Positions 1-9,764 of a stretch of 64,000 nucleotides of DNA are shown piece by piece. The stretch covers positions 744,001 through 808,000 of the forward strand of contig QPFY01000006.1 of the NCBI GenBank assembly GCA_003665825.1. The letters are read 5' to 3'. Both the position numbers and the translations under genes were made by a program. Numbering within the stretch: position 1 is the stretch's first letter; each line of letters opens with the position of its first letter. The notes under the pieces were generated by a model. That model did no database searches. It was not told the DNA's origin and was given only the letters and a program-made list of their open reading frames with translations. This stretch comes from Microbotryum silenes-acaulis. Lineage: Eukaryota > Basidiomycota > Microbotryomycetes > Microbotryales > Microbotryaceae.

Positions 1-640
1 ACGTATTGCTTGCCATTATGCACGAGAAAGCGCATCCTATTGCCCATCCCAGGCCGACATAGCACCTCATGCAAGTCAGCGATCTGCCTTCGCGCCAAGG
101 GGACTGAGCACGATGACACACTCGACGTCGATCGACGCCGATATCGATGTTCCTGAGGCGACGCACCCGATAAAGTTGGGCAGAATCGTACACGATCTGG
201 CGGTGGTTCGAATCGGCGTGTTCGTTCGCAATGACTCGGCGACATTCGGAAACGACGTGAAAAACGGCCCTGCAGGAACACCAAAACGGGGTCGCAGCTT
301 TAGCAATCGCCCAATGCCTGGCGATACTATCGGATCCCCAAGTTCGCGAAGGCGATCCAGTGAAAGGGGAGTGTTCGGCGGTACTGACCCTTCCATGCCG
401 ACCGGGCGAGCATAGCAATCGACGGGCGCATCGTTGCCGAGGTCGACGTAAACAGAGATGAACACGCAGACAGGTGCGCGATTAAAAGCTGGCGCCCTCC
501 CACGCGCCTGTTGAGGCGTACTTTTTATGTCTGCCCGAGGTGGTTCGGCATCACCATGTCTTGGTAAAGCTCTACCAAGCTAATATTGAATTTCGCGCGC
601 CATCATATACAGCCAGACCACGAGTCAGGCACTGAGGGCC
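1..640. other. No supported gene
   Basis: I see no coding region here that can be told from chance open frames, no tRNA and no clear repeat. The stretch ends where the array of quasi-palindromic repeats begins, so it may lie just outside the transposon-like unit on its right. Confidence 0.5.
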
Positions 641-875
641 GTTGAGAGCGGGGAATTCCACCCTCAGAGGGGAATACCCGAGGTCTCGTCTGGTATTTAC
701 AAAAGCGCGCCTGGGTAATACCCGACAGCCTGGTATTTCCAGGGCGCCTGGTTTTACCACGCGCCTGGGTATTTCCAGGGCGCAGGGTGATATTATCCAA
801 ACGCACGGTGTTATTTCCACGCGCGCGCTGATTTTACCCAAGCGCGTGGTAATTCCGGGGCGGTACCGGTGCTGG
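640..875. repeat. Array of quasi-palindromic GGTATTTCC-type repeats (left)
   Basis: Several short units built around CCTGGGTATTTCCAGG and GCGCCTGGGTAATACCC stand close together. One block near 712-743 recurs as its reverse complement near 5258-5287 with about two mismatches, and another (CGCCTGGGTATTTCCAGG then GGTGATAT) recurs in direct orientation at 5291-5320. Such arrays at both sides of a transposase-like gene fit subterminal transposase-binding repeats of a DNA transposon, but that role is inferred. Confidence 0.6.
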
Positions 876-884
876 GGGGTGCGC

Positions 885-1026
885 TTGCGCTAACTCGCGC
901 GCGCCAAATTGAGTTAGCGCAATTGAGTTAGCGCACTTGAGTTGGCGCAGTCGAGCGCCCGAGTTAGCGCACTTGAGTTAGCGCACCGAGTTGGCGCACT
1001 TGAGTTAGCGCACTGAGTTGGCGCAA
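885..1026. repeat. Tandem repeat, unit about 14 bp (GAGTTAGCGCACTT)
   Basis: About nine degenerate copies of GAGTTAGCGCACTT/GAGTTGGCGCAA follow each other, with one inverted copy (GCGCTAACTC) at the left edge. The array sits directly upstream of the first ATG of the transposon-like gene at 1087, so it may be a promoter-proximal or subterminal repeat. Units vary by one to four bases and there are no unique spacers. Confidence 0.75.
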
Positions 1027-1086
1027 TCAGGCGCGCCGCACGCGGCCATCCCCTTGTCTTCATGCTGCAGCGTGCCATATCCTACA

Positions 1087-4000
1087 ATGCAACTGCTGTC
1101 ACGCTTCTTTCGCAAACAAAGCGCCGATAACACGGACGACAAAATCGTCGGCACCTCGGCTACGACAGCATCGACAGCGTGCCAGAACGAGATCGGCCCC
1201 TGTGTCGACACTCTACACAGCGCGAACACCCCGAGCCAAGTTCAGGCCGCGAAGCGCCGCTTCGATGAGCTTTCAATACATAATGATGGACAGGATACAG
1301 GATCGACTGCAACTGATCAGTCGACCAAGAAGCCACGAGGTCGACCCCGTAGCTTAGTCTCGGCGCCCGCGGCGACCAGGCCTCAGGGTCGTCCGAGGAA
1401 GACGGAGGAGGAGAAGGAGGAGGCGGCCATAGCCAAGTCCAAGAGAGCAGCACAGCAAGCTGCCGAAAGAGAACTTGATGATGAACGTGCAAGACAGCTC
1501 AAGGAAGCGGAGCGAGCTAGGCTAGAGGCCGAGCGAGCGCCTCAACGCCAACTCATATTAGACGAGCAGAATCAGCGGATGCAGGTCAGTTGTGAAAGCC
1601 CGATTTGCGATAGATCAGTGGGATCATGAGTGTCAAAACCTGTTAGGCATGTGGCATTGACGTCAGAAATGAAACGTGCCGCATCCTTCCATACAGTTTC
1701 CGCCTGCAAAAGTGTACACTGTGAGCCGGGCTACACTCCCGTCCGCCGTATTCCTTCTGACTAATGCATGTCCGTGGCTCCTAATCTTAGACTCAAACAA
1801 CTCTCAACTTTGCACCGGCAACAACTTCACCCCAAACTCCGTTTCCAGATGGCTCGTCTGCCATACCTTCCGCATCCGATGCCTCAGTCTCGACCAACTC
1901 CACGTCGCGCTCGATTCCGACGTCCGCCGGATCGGCATTGCCCGACGATTCAGACTCTTTTGACTCGGATCCACAATCGAATTTGAGTGAAGCAAGCGCA
2001 AACCCCGCGATCACAAACCTTCAAACTGCGCATCCACGGACCTCTCCTCCCCGCGAACCAATCATCACTGATGATGATGCGCTTTTGTGCGATGGGGGAG
2101 GCGGTGATCCGTTCGATGGCGACGAGGAAGATGATGGGGGTGGTTCCACTAAACCTCAAGGTCGGTGGGAACCGCTAGCCAAGGTCACCCAGTGAAGAAA
2201 GGACCCGGACATCAGACACTGGCCGGGTTGTGCGAACGCTTTTTGTTGAAACACTTACCCAAGGATAACAACATCCGCCGATCTATGCAATGGGCCGACG
2301 AGTCGCTTCCCCAACACTTCGTGGACTATGCCGCGCTTGACGCATACGCTTCGCTGCGTCTTTACCACAAGATTGCCGAGCCACATTCGCGGCCTCTTTC
2401 GAAGATCGCCAATCCACGAGTGGGCACTCGAGTCGCCGTCATGTACGAGTCTGGCTGGCCGATCGCTCGCGGTGTAATCCAGTCCATCGATTCCTCGATT
2501 GACTCCTCCTGCCAACCACCGTCCAGTTTCCATGGCTTCAAGTGGGACAAATCGCGCGCTATTGTCGCCATCACACAGATCTTGACCCCTGGCGCACTGG
2601 TTCCTGAGTACAACTTTCATCAAGATGGATCTTTCACGCCACAAAGCCTGGCCGACTTGAAGGCGACTTCAACCCATCGGGCAGCCGAGGACACGATTGC
2701 AGTTCAAGAATCCGCAGACTCCTTCTCTCTGGTACTCGAGCTTAGCGCTCTCGTCGTCGACTTGGATGACGCACCCGTTTCGATCGAAGCACAGTGGATG
2801 TCAAACGTTTCGACTACGCATGATTCGCATCACGCTTCGGAGATTTTTATCCAAGAAAAGCACTCCGACGCTGCCGTTTCTGCCACCGCCAACGAAAGCG
2901 ATCGCACAGATGATGTGGACGCACAAATAGACGATCACGGTAAGGACAGTGAAATGGTTGGGCCTGCAGAGATCGCGCAAGCCCTCCAACTGGATCGTTG
3001 CAAGAAGACTGAAGCAGCTGGCAAAGCTATCTGGGGCAAGGCTGCAACAAGCAAAGGTCAGTTACTACGGACTTGCCCCAGTCCTGGCGCCGGGGCTGGA
3101 GCTGATGTATGTATCTCGAACTATCCCCTTTCACTAGTGCCTTCCTCAGACGATACCGCTGTGCGGATTCTAATCGATCTCTGGCATTTCTTTGACCGGA
3201 TCTATGTGTCCAAAAAACATGGCGCTGACAAAGCCTTTGCTCGCGCCTTCTCCGATGCGGTTTTCATCCCGAATGCGGATGATCGACTCCTGATGGAGGC
3301 TCGCCTAGCAAAACTCGGAATGACGTGGGAAGAAGCCGTCCGTTCGCCGGTATGGAATAAGAAGCTTTGGAGACGCGTTCGTCGATGGATCCCTCCGCCA
3401 AGCATTCTCGAGCCTTTGGTCCGGGAGGTCTTTGAGAAGTTCGGACCTTTGATTGATGCGAAGTCGAAGCAACCACTTTTCAACAAAGCGGCGCACGAGG
3501 CAGCGAAGAGATGTCTTGAGGCGATTCGGAAAGGCCAAGTCTCGGATCCAGTTGGCATCGAGCTGTACACCGACCTTGGGCCTTGCGGAGGACCAGATGG
3601 AAAGGCGGATGACGGTGTCCGTTTATATTCCTGCCAGCGCGGCACCAACAGTCTCGAAGGAGGCATCCACCGGAACCTTCGCCAACGGTTTCCAAAGTCT
3701 GGTGTTTCTCCGTGCCATGCCAATGCGTGCTTGGCTGACTACGTGCTAATGCACAATCTCACGGTCAGTCCAACTCCACCATCGCGATTCGAAGAAGCGG
3801 CAACCATTCTCACCCATTATCCCTTGTATTCGCAGGTTGGGACCTTCAATCGTACCGGAAAACCATTCGTGGGGCACTTCGACTTCTGGCTCACTGTGGA
3901 ATTACATCGTCTGAGGCGCAAGACCTTGGCATTTCTCCCACGGCACTCAACCACTGTGTCAGATATAGTCAACCCGCTACTCTACACCCCATCCACTGAA

Positions 4001-4985
4001 ACATTCGGCATCGTACCTGTTGTTCAGTCGCCAACAGCGCAAATGCGCTTTATGATCGAGCCCTATCACGTCGAGCGCGTCAAGTGGTCGCCACGGAACT
4101 TGCTGCAAAACAATACGCCGGCGATACAGCATATGCAAAGCCGGCTGCCAACCGATCGCAAGCTTCGCCACGACTGGCTAGCGGAACGTCAGGGTACTCG
4201 ATTCGCTGTATTGCATGTCCATACACCCAGCGAACGAGCGCTATACAGATATCTCTCAAGCAAGGTACGACTGGGAGCTCCTCAAAATCTTCGGATATTC
4301 GAGATTACCGAGCTTTGGAACAAGTATGCCAACGGAATAGACATTTTTTACAAAGTATGTCGCGTCTGTGTCACTGAATGGTGATGTTGAGTTGAAGCGC
4401 AATCTTACACAGATGCCAGAGCACATCAATACATGGGCATCGAGATGGTCGTCGCTGGCAAATGCTCAAGCCACAATGAACATGGGTGGGAACGACGTCA
4501 GAGTAGTTCAAGCTTTGCTTACCGACCCCTCCCGCGGTCGTGATGTTAGCATGCTAGCGGCTAAGCCATTACTCGGTCACAAACCGCCAGTCTTGGGGAG
4601 GCTTACGGAGGTAGAAGTCGATGCCTCGGATCCTCCAACGTCATCCATCCGCCCCTTTGTTGCAACTGCCTTGAGCGACGCTGGTTCGAGCGCGGACTTG
4701 GGCACGAGCAGCGCTTTGACGCGCGCGGGTACCACAAAAGGAGCAAGGCACTGTCGATTCTGTGGCCAAACTACTTGTCGACGCAAGGGGTCAAAACTAA
4801 GCGATGACGGATCGGTGACTGGGTGTGACGGGGCGTGCTTGGACTGCGGGAAGCCTTTCGGGCTGACAGACGAGATGGATCCGAACGACCCACAATCACG
4901 AAGGTTCTGTAGAGGATTGACAAGGGCTGAGATGAATGGCCGAGCTCGGCATCAAAAGAAGTGTCACAACTTTGTAGCTGCATAA
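1087..4985 (+). pseudogene. Transposon-like protein: AT-hooks, partial 3'-5' exonuclease domain, C-terminal zinc cluster
   Basis: Multi-exon gene. Exon 1 (1087-1584) has two AT-hook cores (PRGRPRS, QGRPRKT) and a charged coiled-coil region; a donor at 1585 pairs with an acceptor ending at 1790. Exon 2 (from 1791) is Ser/Asp-rich and acidic. From about 2200 the protein matches the second half of a DnaQ/WRN-type 3'-5' exonuclease, with the motif YAALDAYASLRLYH, but the first half carrying the catalytic DxE is absent and no usable intron joins the two parts, so an internal deletion near 2160-2195 is likely. Then follows a domain with RGTNSLEGGIHRN and GHFDFWL, which I know only from unnamed fungal transposon-like proteins. 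Probable in-phase introns lie at 3057-3137 (81 nt) and 3764-3835 (72 nt); a third (4355-4412, GTATGT...ACAG) restores the frame to the last exon, with a CxxC...CxxCG zinc cluster. Stop at 4983-4985. Probably a damaged transposon gene. Confidence 0.6.
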
Positions 4986-5034
4986 TACCTGCGTAATATG
5001 ATGTATGTTGTCAAAATGACATGTTCCGCACCAC

Positions 5035-5135
5035 TTCCTCTCTTTCTCCCTTTTCACCTCCCCTCCCTCTTCTTCTTCTTTCTCCTTCTTTCTCTTCTCC
5101 TTTCCCGCCCCCCTTTTTTCTCTTTCCCTCTCCCT

Positions 5136-5167
<32 letters not shown>

Positions 5168-5222
5168 TCTCCCCCCACCCCTTTTTCTTTTCTTTTCTTT
5201 TCCTCTCCTCCCCCCCACCCCC
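5035..5222 (+). repeat. Pyrimidine-rich low-complexity tract
   Basis: About 190 bp of almost pure C/T on the plus strand, including a run of some 26 T. It directly follows the transposon-like gene and leads into the right-hand repeat array. A similar tract occupies the outer end of the 2-kb inverted arms near 31.0 kb (and, inverted, 25.6 kb). Confidence 0.85.
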
Positions 5223-5430
5223 CGACATGGGTACGGGCCCGTAATTCCAACCGTCACTTGGAAATACCAGGCCGTCGGGTATTACCCAGACGCCTGGGTA
5301 TTTCCAGGTCGCGAGGTGATATCGCCCAGGCCGAAGGAGATTCTGCCCAGGCGCGTGGTAATACCAGCCGGCACCGTTATTACCCTCGCCCGGTGGTTTT
5401 CCCAGCCAGGTATGGTATTGTCCACTTATA
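5223..5430. repeat. Array of quasi-palindromic repeats (right), inverted relative to the left array
   Basis: Starts with GACATGGGTACGGGCCCG and continues with units such as GGTATTACC, CCTGGGTATTTCCAGG and GGTAATACCAG. A block of about 30 bp at 5258-5287 is the reverse complement of 712-743. Together with the left array it probably marks the ends of a transposon of roughly 4.8 kb; no target-site duplication could be fixed. Confidence 0.55.
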
Positions 5431-5527
5431 CATTGGGTCTAGATCCTAGTCATACCGCTACTCTCAGCTGTCTCAGCATGAGCCAAATGACTTCTAGCCT
5501 AGCAGATGGAAAACAGCTGGGAATGGA

Positions 5528-6602
5528 TTACAAGTTCAAGAAATTGGGCCGAGCTTCGTCATCCAATCGGTCAAAGATATACTCGCGAGGCTCCTCTCGA
5601 CCCACCCTCCGATAGATGCGACCAGCTGAGCCTAAGATGCAGCGCAGATCTATAATCTCGATCGCTCCCAGAGTTCCTTGACCTCGAGTGAAAAACAAGT
5701 TTTGGTGCCTCTGCGCACTGACAACAGATGCAGCCTTTCTTTTTTGCCGCCTTTGCGTTGGCTTGGCCACCGGAGTCGGCTCGATAGCGTCGACGGCTTC
5801 CAATCGACTTAGATTAAGAGACCTGACCTTCCCTACCAGGAAAGTCTGTGGAGTGAGAGGCACAAATTAGCGTTTGTACGTGAGTTGTCGCCGTCGTCGT
5901 TGTCGTCGAATGGGAGCGAGCTAGAGCTGGAGCGGTCCTCGTATTCCAGGTCAGGAGACACCATTCCCCAATCAAATGCCGCGTCAAACTGTTGTGTCTC
6001 GCGAAAATCTTCTTCGTCCAATCCTAGCGCTTGGTCCTCACTTCACCCCATTGATCCCCCGACCGAAGAAGCTCGCTCGGACTCGTGATCTCCTTGAGGA
6101 GAGTAGGGACCCTTCATCAGCAAAATGGGCACTCGGCGCGCACCGCTTAAAGGCGCTTAAGCCCCGCTTAAGGACGCTTAAGGACGCTTAACAAGACGCG
6201 ACGCTTAACAAGACGCGGGGCTTAAGGACGTCTTGTTAAGCGTCCTTAAGCGTCCTTAAGCGGGGCTTAAGCGCCTTTAAGCGGTGCGCGCCGAGTGCCC
6301 ATTTTGCTGATGTTGGGACTGGTGGGCACTCCATATGGCGCTTCATTTGTGGCTGATTGTGGTGGCAAGCGACTTGCAAACCAACCAGGAGTTGGTAAAG
6401 GGGGCTGGAACGATTGGGCCTCAGGAGCAAGCAATGTTGGAGGTTCCGATGGCTGCCGCGAGAACTCGAGGATAGCAGTTGCGTCGGCTCTGGAAGAGTC
6501 AACAGATTGTAGGCGTTTGTGGCGGTAGAACGTCGCTCTTGATACCATTGCATCGTTGCACAACGAACAATGGCATAGGCGAGAAGACTGGCTGCGTGTC
6601 AT
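5528..6602 (-). pseudogene. Zinc-finger-type gene split by a foldback element
   Basis: The ATG at 6602 opens a frame whose first 25 residues contain CHCSLC and a downstream SRATFYRHKR, a C2-x-H-like arrangement I associate with the N-termini of fungal transposon proteins. The frame runs to 6313, where a 198-bp foldback element is inserted. If that element and one copy of the 2-bp duplication are removed, the reading frame continues for about 24 more codons (6114 to about 6040). Further downstream coding-like pieces (acidic stretch near 5890-6020; basic stretch and C-terminus ending at 5528) suggest at least two introns, but I could not join all of them in frame. Function unknown; relation to the transposon upstream is unclear. 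Confidence 0.4.
6115..6312. mobile_element. MITE-like foldback element 1 (CATCAGCAA termini)
   Basis: Two 84-bp arms (6115-6198 and 6229-6312) are perfect reverse complements around a 30-bp loop. The ends read CATCAGCAAAATGGGCACTC and its complement, and TT flanks both ends (6113-6114, 6313-6314), which fits a 2-bp target duplication. The arms contain repeated CTTAAG-type steps. No coding capacity. It interrupts the minus-strand zinc-finger frame. A second element with the same terminal nine bases lies at 17866-17997. Confidence 0.85.
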
Positions 6603-6799
6603 GGTGGCGCAATCGAATGGTTAATTACGGTGAGACGTGAGACTTAAGAGCAACGAACGACGCTAAGTCCGGCAGGCCATCCGGGACATTCGGGCTACAG
6701 TAATGCGCAATACGAGCAGCGATTAGGCAGATTTGATTATGTGCGAGATCCTCGCACCTATGCGGGTCAAATTAAGCCTGCCAAAAAAACTAGGTCGCG

Positions 6800-6905
6800 C
6801 GTAACGCGTTAAGGCAGCTTTTTTGGAATTTGGCCCAGGAAAACGTTGGTACAGGCATGGTATACATCCCTCCTCCACCGCCCGCGCCGGGAGGCAAAAT
6901 AGCGG
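6800..6905 (+). repeat. Dispersed repeat, copy 1 (inverted partner near 25410-25505)
   Basis: The block with TTAAGGCAGCTTTTTTGG, TTTGGCCCAGGAAAACG and GGCATGGTATACATCCC reappears as a diverged reverse complement near 25410-25505. It contains no gene and is probably a remnant of an old element; the family is not recognised. Confidence 0.5.
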
Positions 6906-6959
6906 CTAAGTAGTGCACTGGCTACTCGCCTACGCTAATCGGCCCTTTGCCTCAAGCAC

Positions 6960-7054
6960 ATGGCACTGGCACCCCCACCTTCAAGCTTCAACCCTCCCCC
7001 ACCGCCTTGCACTCATCGGCATCGCTTCAAGCATGGGCTCCCTGCGACACACAC
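6960..7054 (+). pseudogene. Small host ORF, 5' part, cut by the gypsy element
   Basis: The ATG at 6960 opens a proline- and histidine-containing frame that runs directly into the left LTR at 7055. The last five bases (CACAC) are repeated after the right LTR at 21500-21504. If the gypsy element and one CACAC copy are removed, the frame passes without a stop into 21505-21670. The predicted intact product is about 86 residues, proline-rich at the start and strongly basic towards the end. Function unknown; whether it was a full gene or one exon cannot be told here. Confidence 0.5.
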
Positions 7055-7312
7055 TGTAAGGGTTTCGCCCTACAGAAGGTCGCGAGGACGGTTGTAGATC
7101 GAAGTCGATGTAGTAACGGCCGAGAGAGGATACTCGTTAAACGTCTTTACTGGGTTTCAGCTAGAAGTTAACTACCCAGAGAGAGGCAAGAGAGAAAGAG
7201 AGATATGGGGAAGGGCGTCCCTATTGAGGGAGGCCGAGGGTCCGTGCGCCAGTGTCAGTCTTGACGTCGGCTACGGGGTCGAAGGCCTGGTCTCAAGGGG
7301 GGCGGCCTTACA
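7055..7312 (-). repeat. Gypsy 3' LTR
   Basis: Starts TGTAAGGG and ends CCTTACA on the plus strand, and is nearly identical to 21242-21499. One of the two visible differences is TCG here against TTG in the other copy. The pol frame ends inside this LTR (stop at 7255-7257). Confidence 0.95.
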
Positions 7313-8334
7313 CCCTCCCCTCCGAAGTCCTGTCTGGGCTTCTTTGATGTGTTATCCCCTTCTGGGGAATGGACGGTAGACCCCCAGGTTTCCAAGCGGG
7401 CCTGCGTAGTCGCGGATCCGTCCGTTGGCCTCGAGCCAGCGTTGGGTGAGCTCTTGCGTCTCGACTTCGAGTTGTAAGAGCGCGTTGGTTCGACGACTAT
7501 CGTCGGCTCTTTGTTCAATCGCTCGCGAACGAGCCTGTCGCTCCTTCCGAGTGAGATGGTTTGGGTCGAGACGTTGTTGCTCCGCTTTGGCGCGCTGTCA
7601 GCCAAAACTTTGGTGGAGTTAGCTCTACTCTTTTGACCACCTTCTTTGCATGCGCTTGAACCGACCAGCGCATCTCGGAGCTCCAGTTCCGACTCGGCAT
7701 GATTTTCCATCATAAACCGATTCAGGATGTTCCTCGCTCCGTTGTAGTATTCGTCCCAAAGGGGTTTCATCTCCGCAGAGGAAGATTTGACGTATTCCGT
7801 TTTGTTCTTGCCTTGCCCTTTGAAGGCTACCCTGAATTCTAGGGGACCTCGGTCGGCAAACGCGTCGTAGATGTGTGTGATCTCGCGCACACGATCGTAC
7901 GGCTTCGGTGCACGAGGAGGCGGGGGAGGCGGCGCTCGGCCTGCTTCTGGGTCTTCCCCGTTCTCTTCCGCGTTCGTTGTCGGTATCACAGGAGGAGCAG
8001 CGGCCGAAGTGAGTTGTTCGTCGCCAGCTGTCGTCATCGCGTCTGGGACACTGGTCTCTGTCGACGCGGTGACTTGGGCTTCCTGCTGCTGGTTCGCGTC
8101 CCCGCACGGATCTTGCTCCGGTCTCGGAGTCATAGCACGGTTCTCGACACCTTGCATGGCGTTGTAATCTTCGTCGTAGTCGATGATGACGTCGCCCGTC
8201 ATGGTTGACATCTGTTCGCGACCCAATGCGGGATCAGTCATCAATAACGTGACCCCGTCGATCGGGAACAAGGGCTTTGGATTGAAAAGACGGTTTGGAA
8301 ACCGCTCCTCATCGTTCGCTACCCACCTTTTCAC
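7255..8334 (-). CDS. Gypsy pol C-terminal region (Pro-rich tail)
   Basis: This frame opens near the end of the integrase region: its first residues (KRWVANDEERFPN) follow an in-frame upstream stretch of the type NIHPVFHATQ, as in gypsy integrase C-termini. It then becomes acidic, contains a seven-proline run and ends with a basic tail inside the 3' LTR. A 1-nt shift between about 8340 and 8500 separates it from the integrase frame, so it would not be translated as part of pol from this copy. The role of such a long tail is unknown. Confidence 0.65.
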   Translation of the reverse strand: MKRWVANDEERFPNRLFNPKPLFPIDGVTLLMTDPALGREQMSTMTGDVIIDYDEDYNAMQGVENRAMTPRPEQDPCGDANQQQEAQVTASTETSVPDAMTTAGDEQLTSAAAPPVIPTTNAEENGEDPEAGRAPPPPPPRAPKPYDRVREITHIYDAFADRGPLEFRVAFKGQGKNKTEYVKSSSAEMKPLWDEYYNGARNILNRFMMENHAESELELRDALVGSSACKEGGQKSRANSTKVLADSAPKRSNNVSTQTISLGRSDRLVRERLNKEPTIVVEPTRSYNSKSRRKSSPNAGSRPTDGSATTQARLETWGSTVHSPEGDNTSKKPRQDFGGEGVRPPPLRPGLRPRSRRQD

Positions 8335-9764
8335 TTGAGTTGCGTGAAATACAGGATGAATGTTCCGGTTCGAGTATCGAGCGCCGAGCTGCAGGGTGTA
8401 CGACGAAGTGGCAGGGGAATAACCCGTGCATTCGAACGGACCAGCCCAAGGTGCTTCCGCGCGCGGTGCGCAGCACTCGCGAAGTTCTCGGTCTTTACCA
8501 AATAAAGACTGCCTATAGGCGAACGCGAGTCCCCATTGTTCTCGGGCTTCCGTTTTTGGTTCGCAAAAAAGGCCTGTGCCCCGCGTGCCTTCAGGATGTT
8601 GTCACGAGCGCATTGCGTGCGCGTAACCGCATCTTGTAGTAGTTCTGCAGCCGGTGTCCCTGCTGGTGCTTTTGCCCATCCAGGAATATTCGTCGGTGGA
8701 ACCACCCGCGCAAGCTCGTAGGGGCTGAACCCCGTCGTTGCGCTCTTCGTTGAGTTCAATGCATGTACAACAAATGGCACTTGATCTGGCCAATTCGTCT
8801 GATCCTCATTGATGACCTGTCGCATTACTGCGTTCAAGTCACGATGCATTCGCTCAATTCGTCCATTCGTTTGCGGGTGAAAGCTGGTACTCAAGAGCAG
8901 AGTAGTCCCGAGCCCCTCAAAGACAGCCCGCCAAACTGCTGACGTCCATCGTGGGTCCCTGTCCGAAATAATCTGCTTCGGTACTCCCCATTGAGGAAAT
9001 ACAAAGTGGAAGAACAACTCTGCGCAATCTTTCGCTGAAATTGTCTGTTCACATGGAATCGAAATCACCTCTCCAGTGAAGGTATCGATCCAGTTGCAGA
9101 GGAAGTCTACCGACTTTCCTTGCCACTTTGCTGCCACCAAAGGCGCCTGAAAGTCCACGGCAATCGTTTGACCTGGTCCCGAAGGAACTGGCATTGAGTG
9201 AATCTTTCCCGAGGGTCCTTGCGTACCTTTCTTTGACACTTGACAACTCTCGCACGATCGGCAGTACTTGTCGATGTCGCTCGAGAGCGAGGGCCACCAG
9301 AAATGATGCTGCGCGTGGTCTGTCATGCGGCGACTTGCCACATGGCCTGTCATCTCGTGAACGTGTTCGAGGACAACTTCTTGGGCCGTCCTTCCGTCCA
9401 CTTTTCCCGACGCAACACACATACGGTCCCCAAAAACTTCATCCTTCTGCCAGAGAACGTCGTCGATAAGCTCGTATCGATCAAAGTCCCCAATCTGTGA
9501 AACAATCTTTTGGAAGAATGTATCGTCACTGTAGCTCGTCAGAGCTTTCGTGAATCGTCGGTGATAATCAGCATCAAGGTTCAAGGCATCTTCCGAAGGT
9601 ACTCCACCTTCTTCTTCGAGACGCGCCGCTTTGGCTTTCGCCGCTCGCTTTCCCGAGGATCTTCGCGTCGTCTTCGCCTTTGGTGCGGGCTGATCAGGGG
9701 TTTTCCCCTTACCCTTCGCTTTCGTCGACGCCTTCATCGCACCAAGTGATCGATCGAACAGCAA
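8331..9764 (-). pseudogene. Gypsy integrase
   Basis: An N-terminal basic linker is followed by the HHCC zinc domain (HEMTGH ... CRSCESC) and the catalytic core with Asp in AVDFQAP, Asp in SDRDPRW and Glu in GRIERMHR, so the DDE triad is intact. A segment of the LVKTEN type follows the core, after which a frameshift changes the reading frame; the correct continuation lies in the frame that ends at 7255. The upstream RT/RNase H frame overlaps this one by about 30 nt in a different phase, so a second shift lies near 9812. Integration enzyme of the Ty3/gypsy type, broken in this copy. Confidence 0.88.

Noticed and set aside
885..1026. CRISPR-like repeat array
   Set aside because: Units follow each other directly and vary in sequence; there are no unique spacers, and all other signs are eukaryotic.
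4996..5260. Low-complexity frames (poly-Phe/Pro or poly-Lys/Glu) as proteins
   Set aside because: They result from the pyrimidine tract being open in several frames on both strands.
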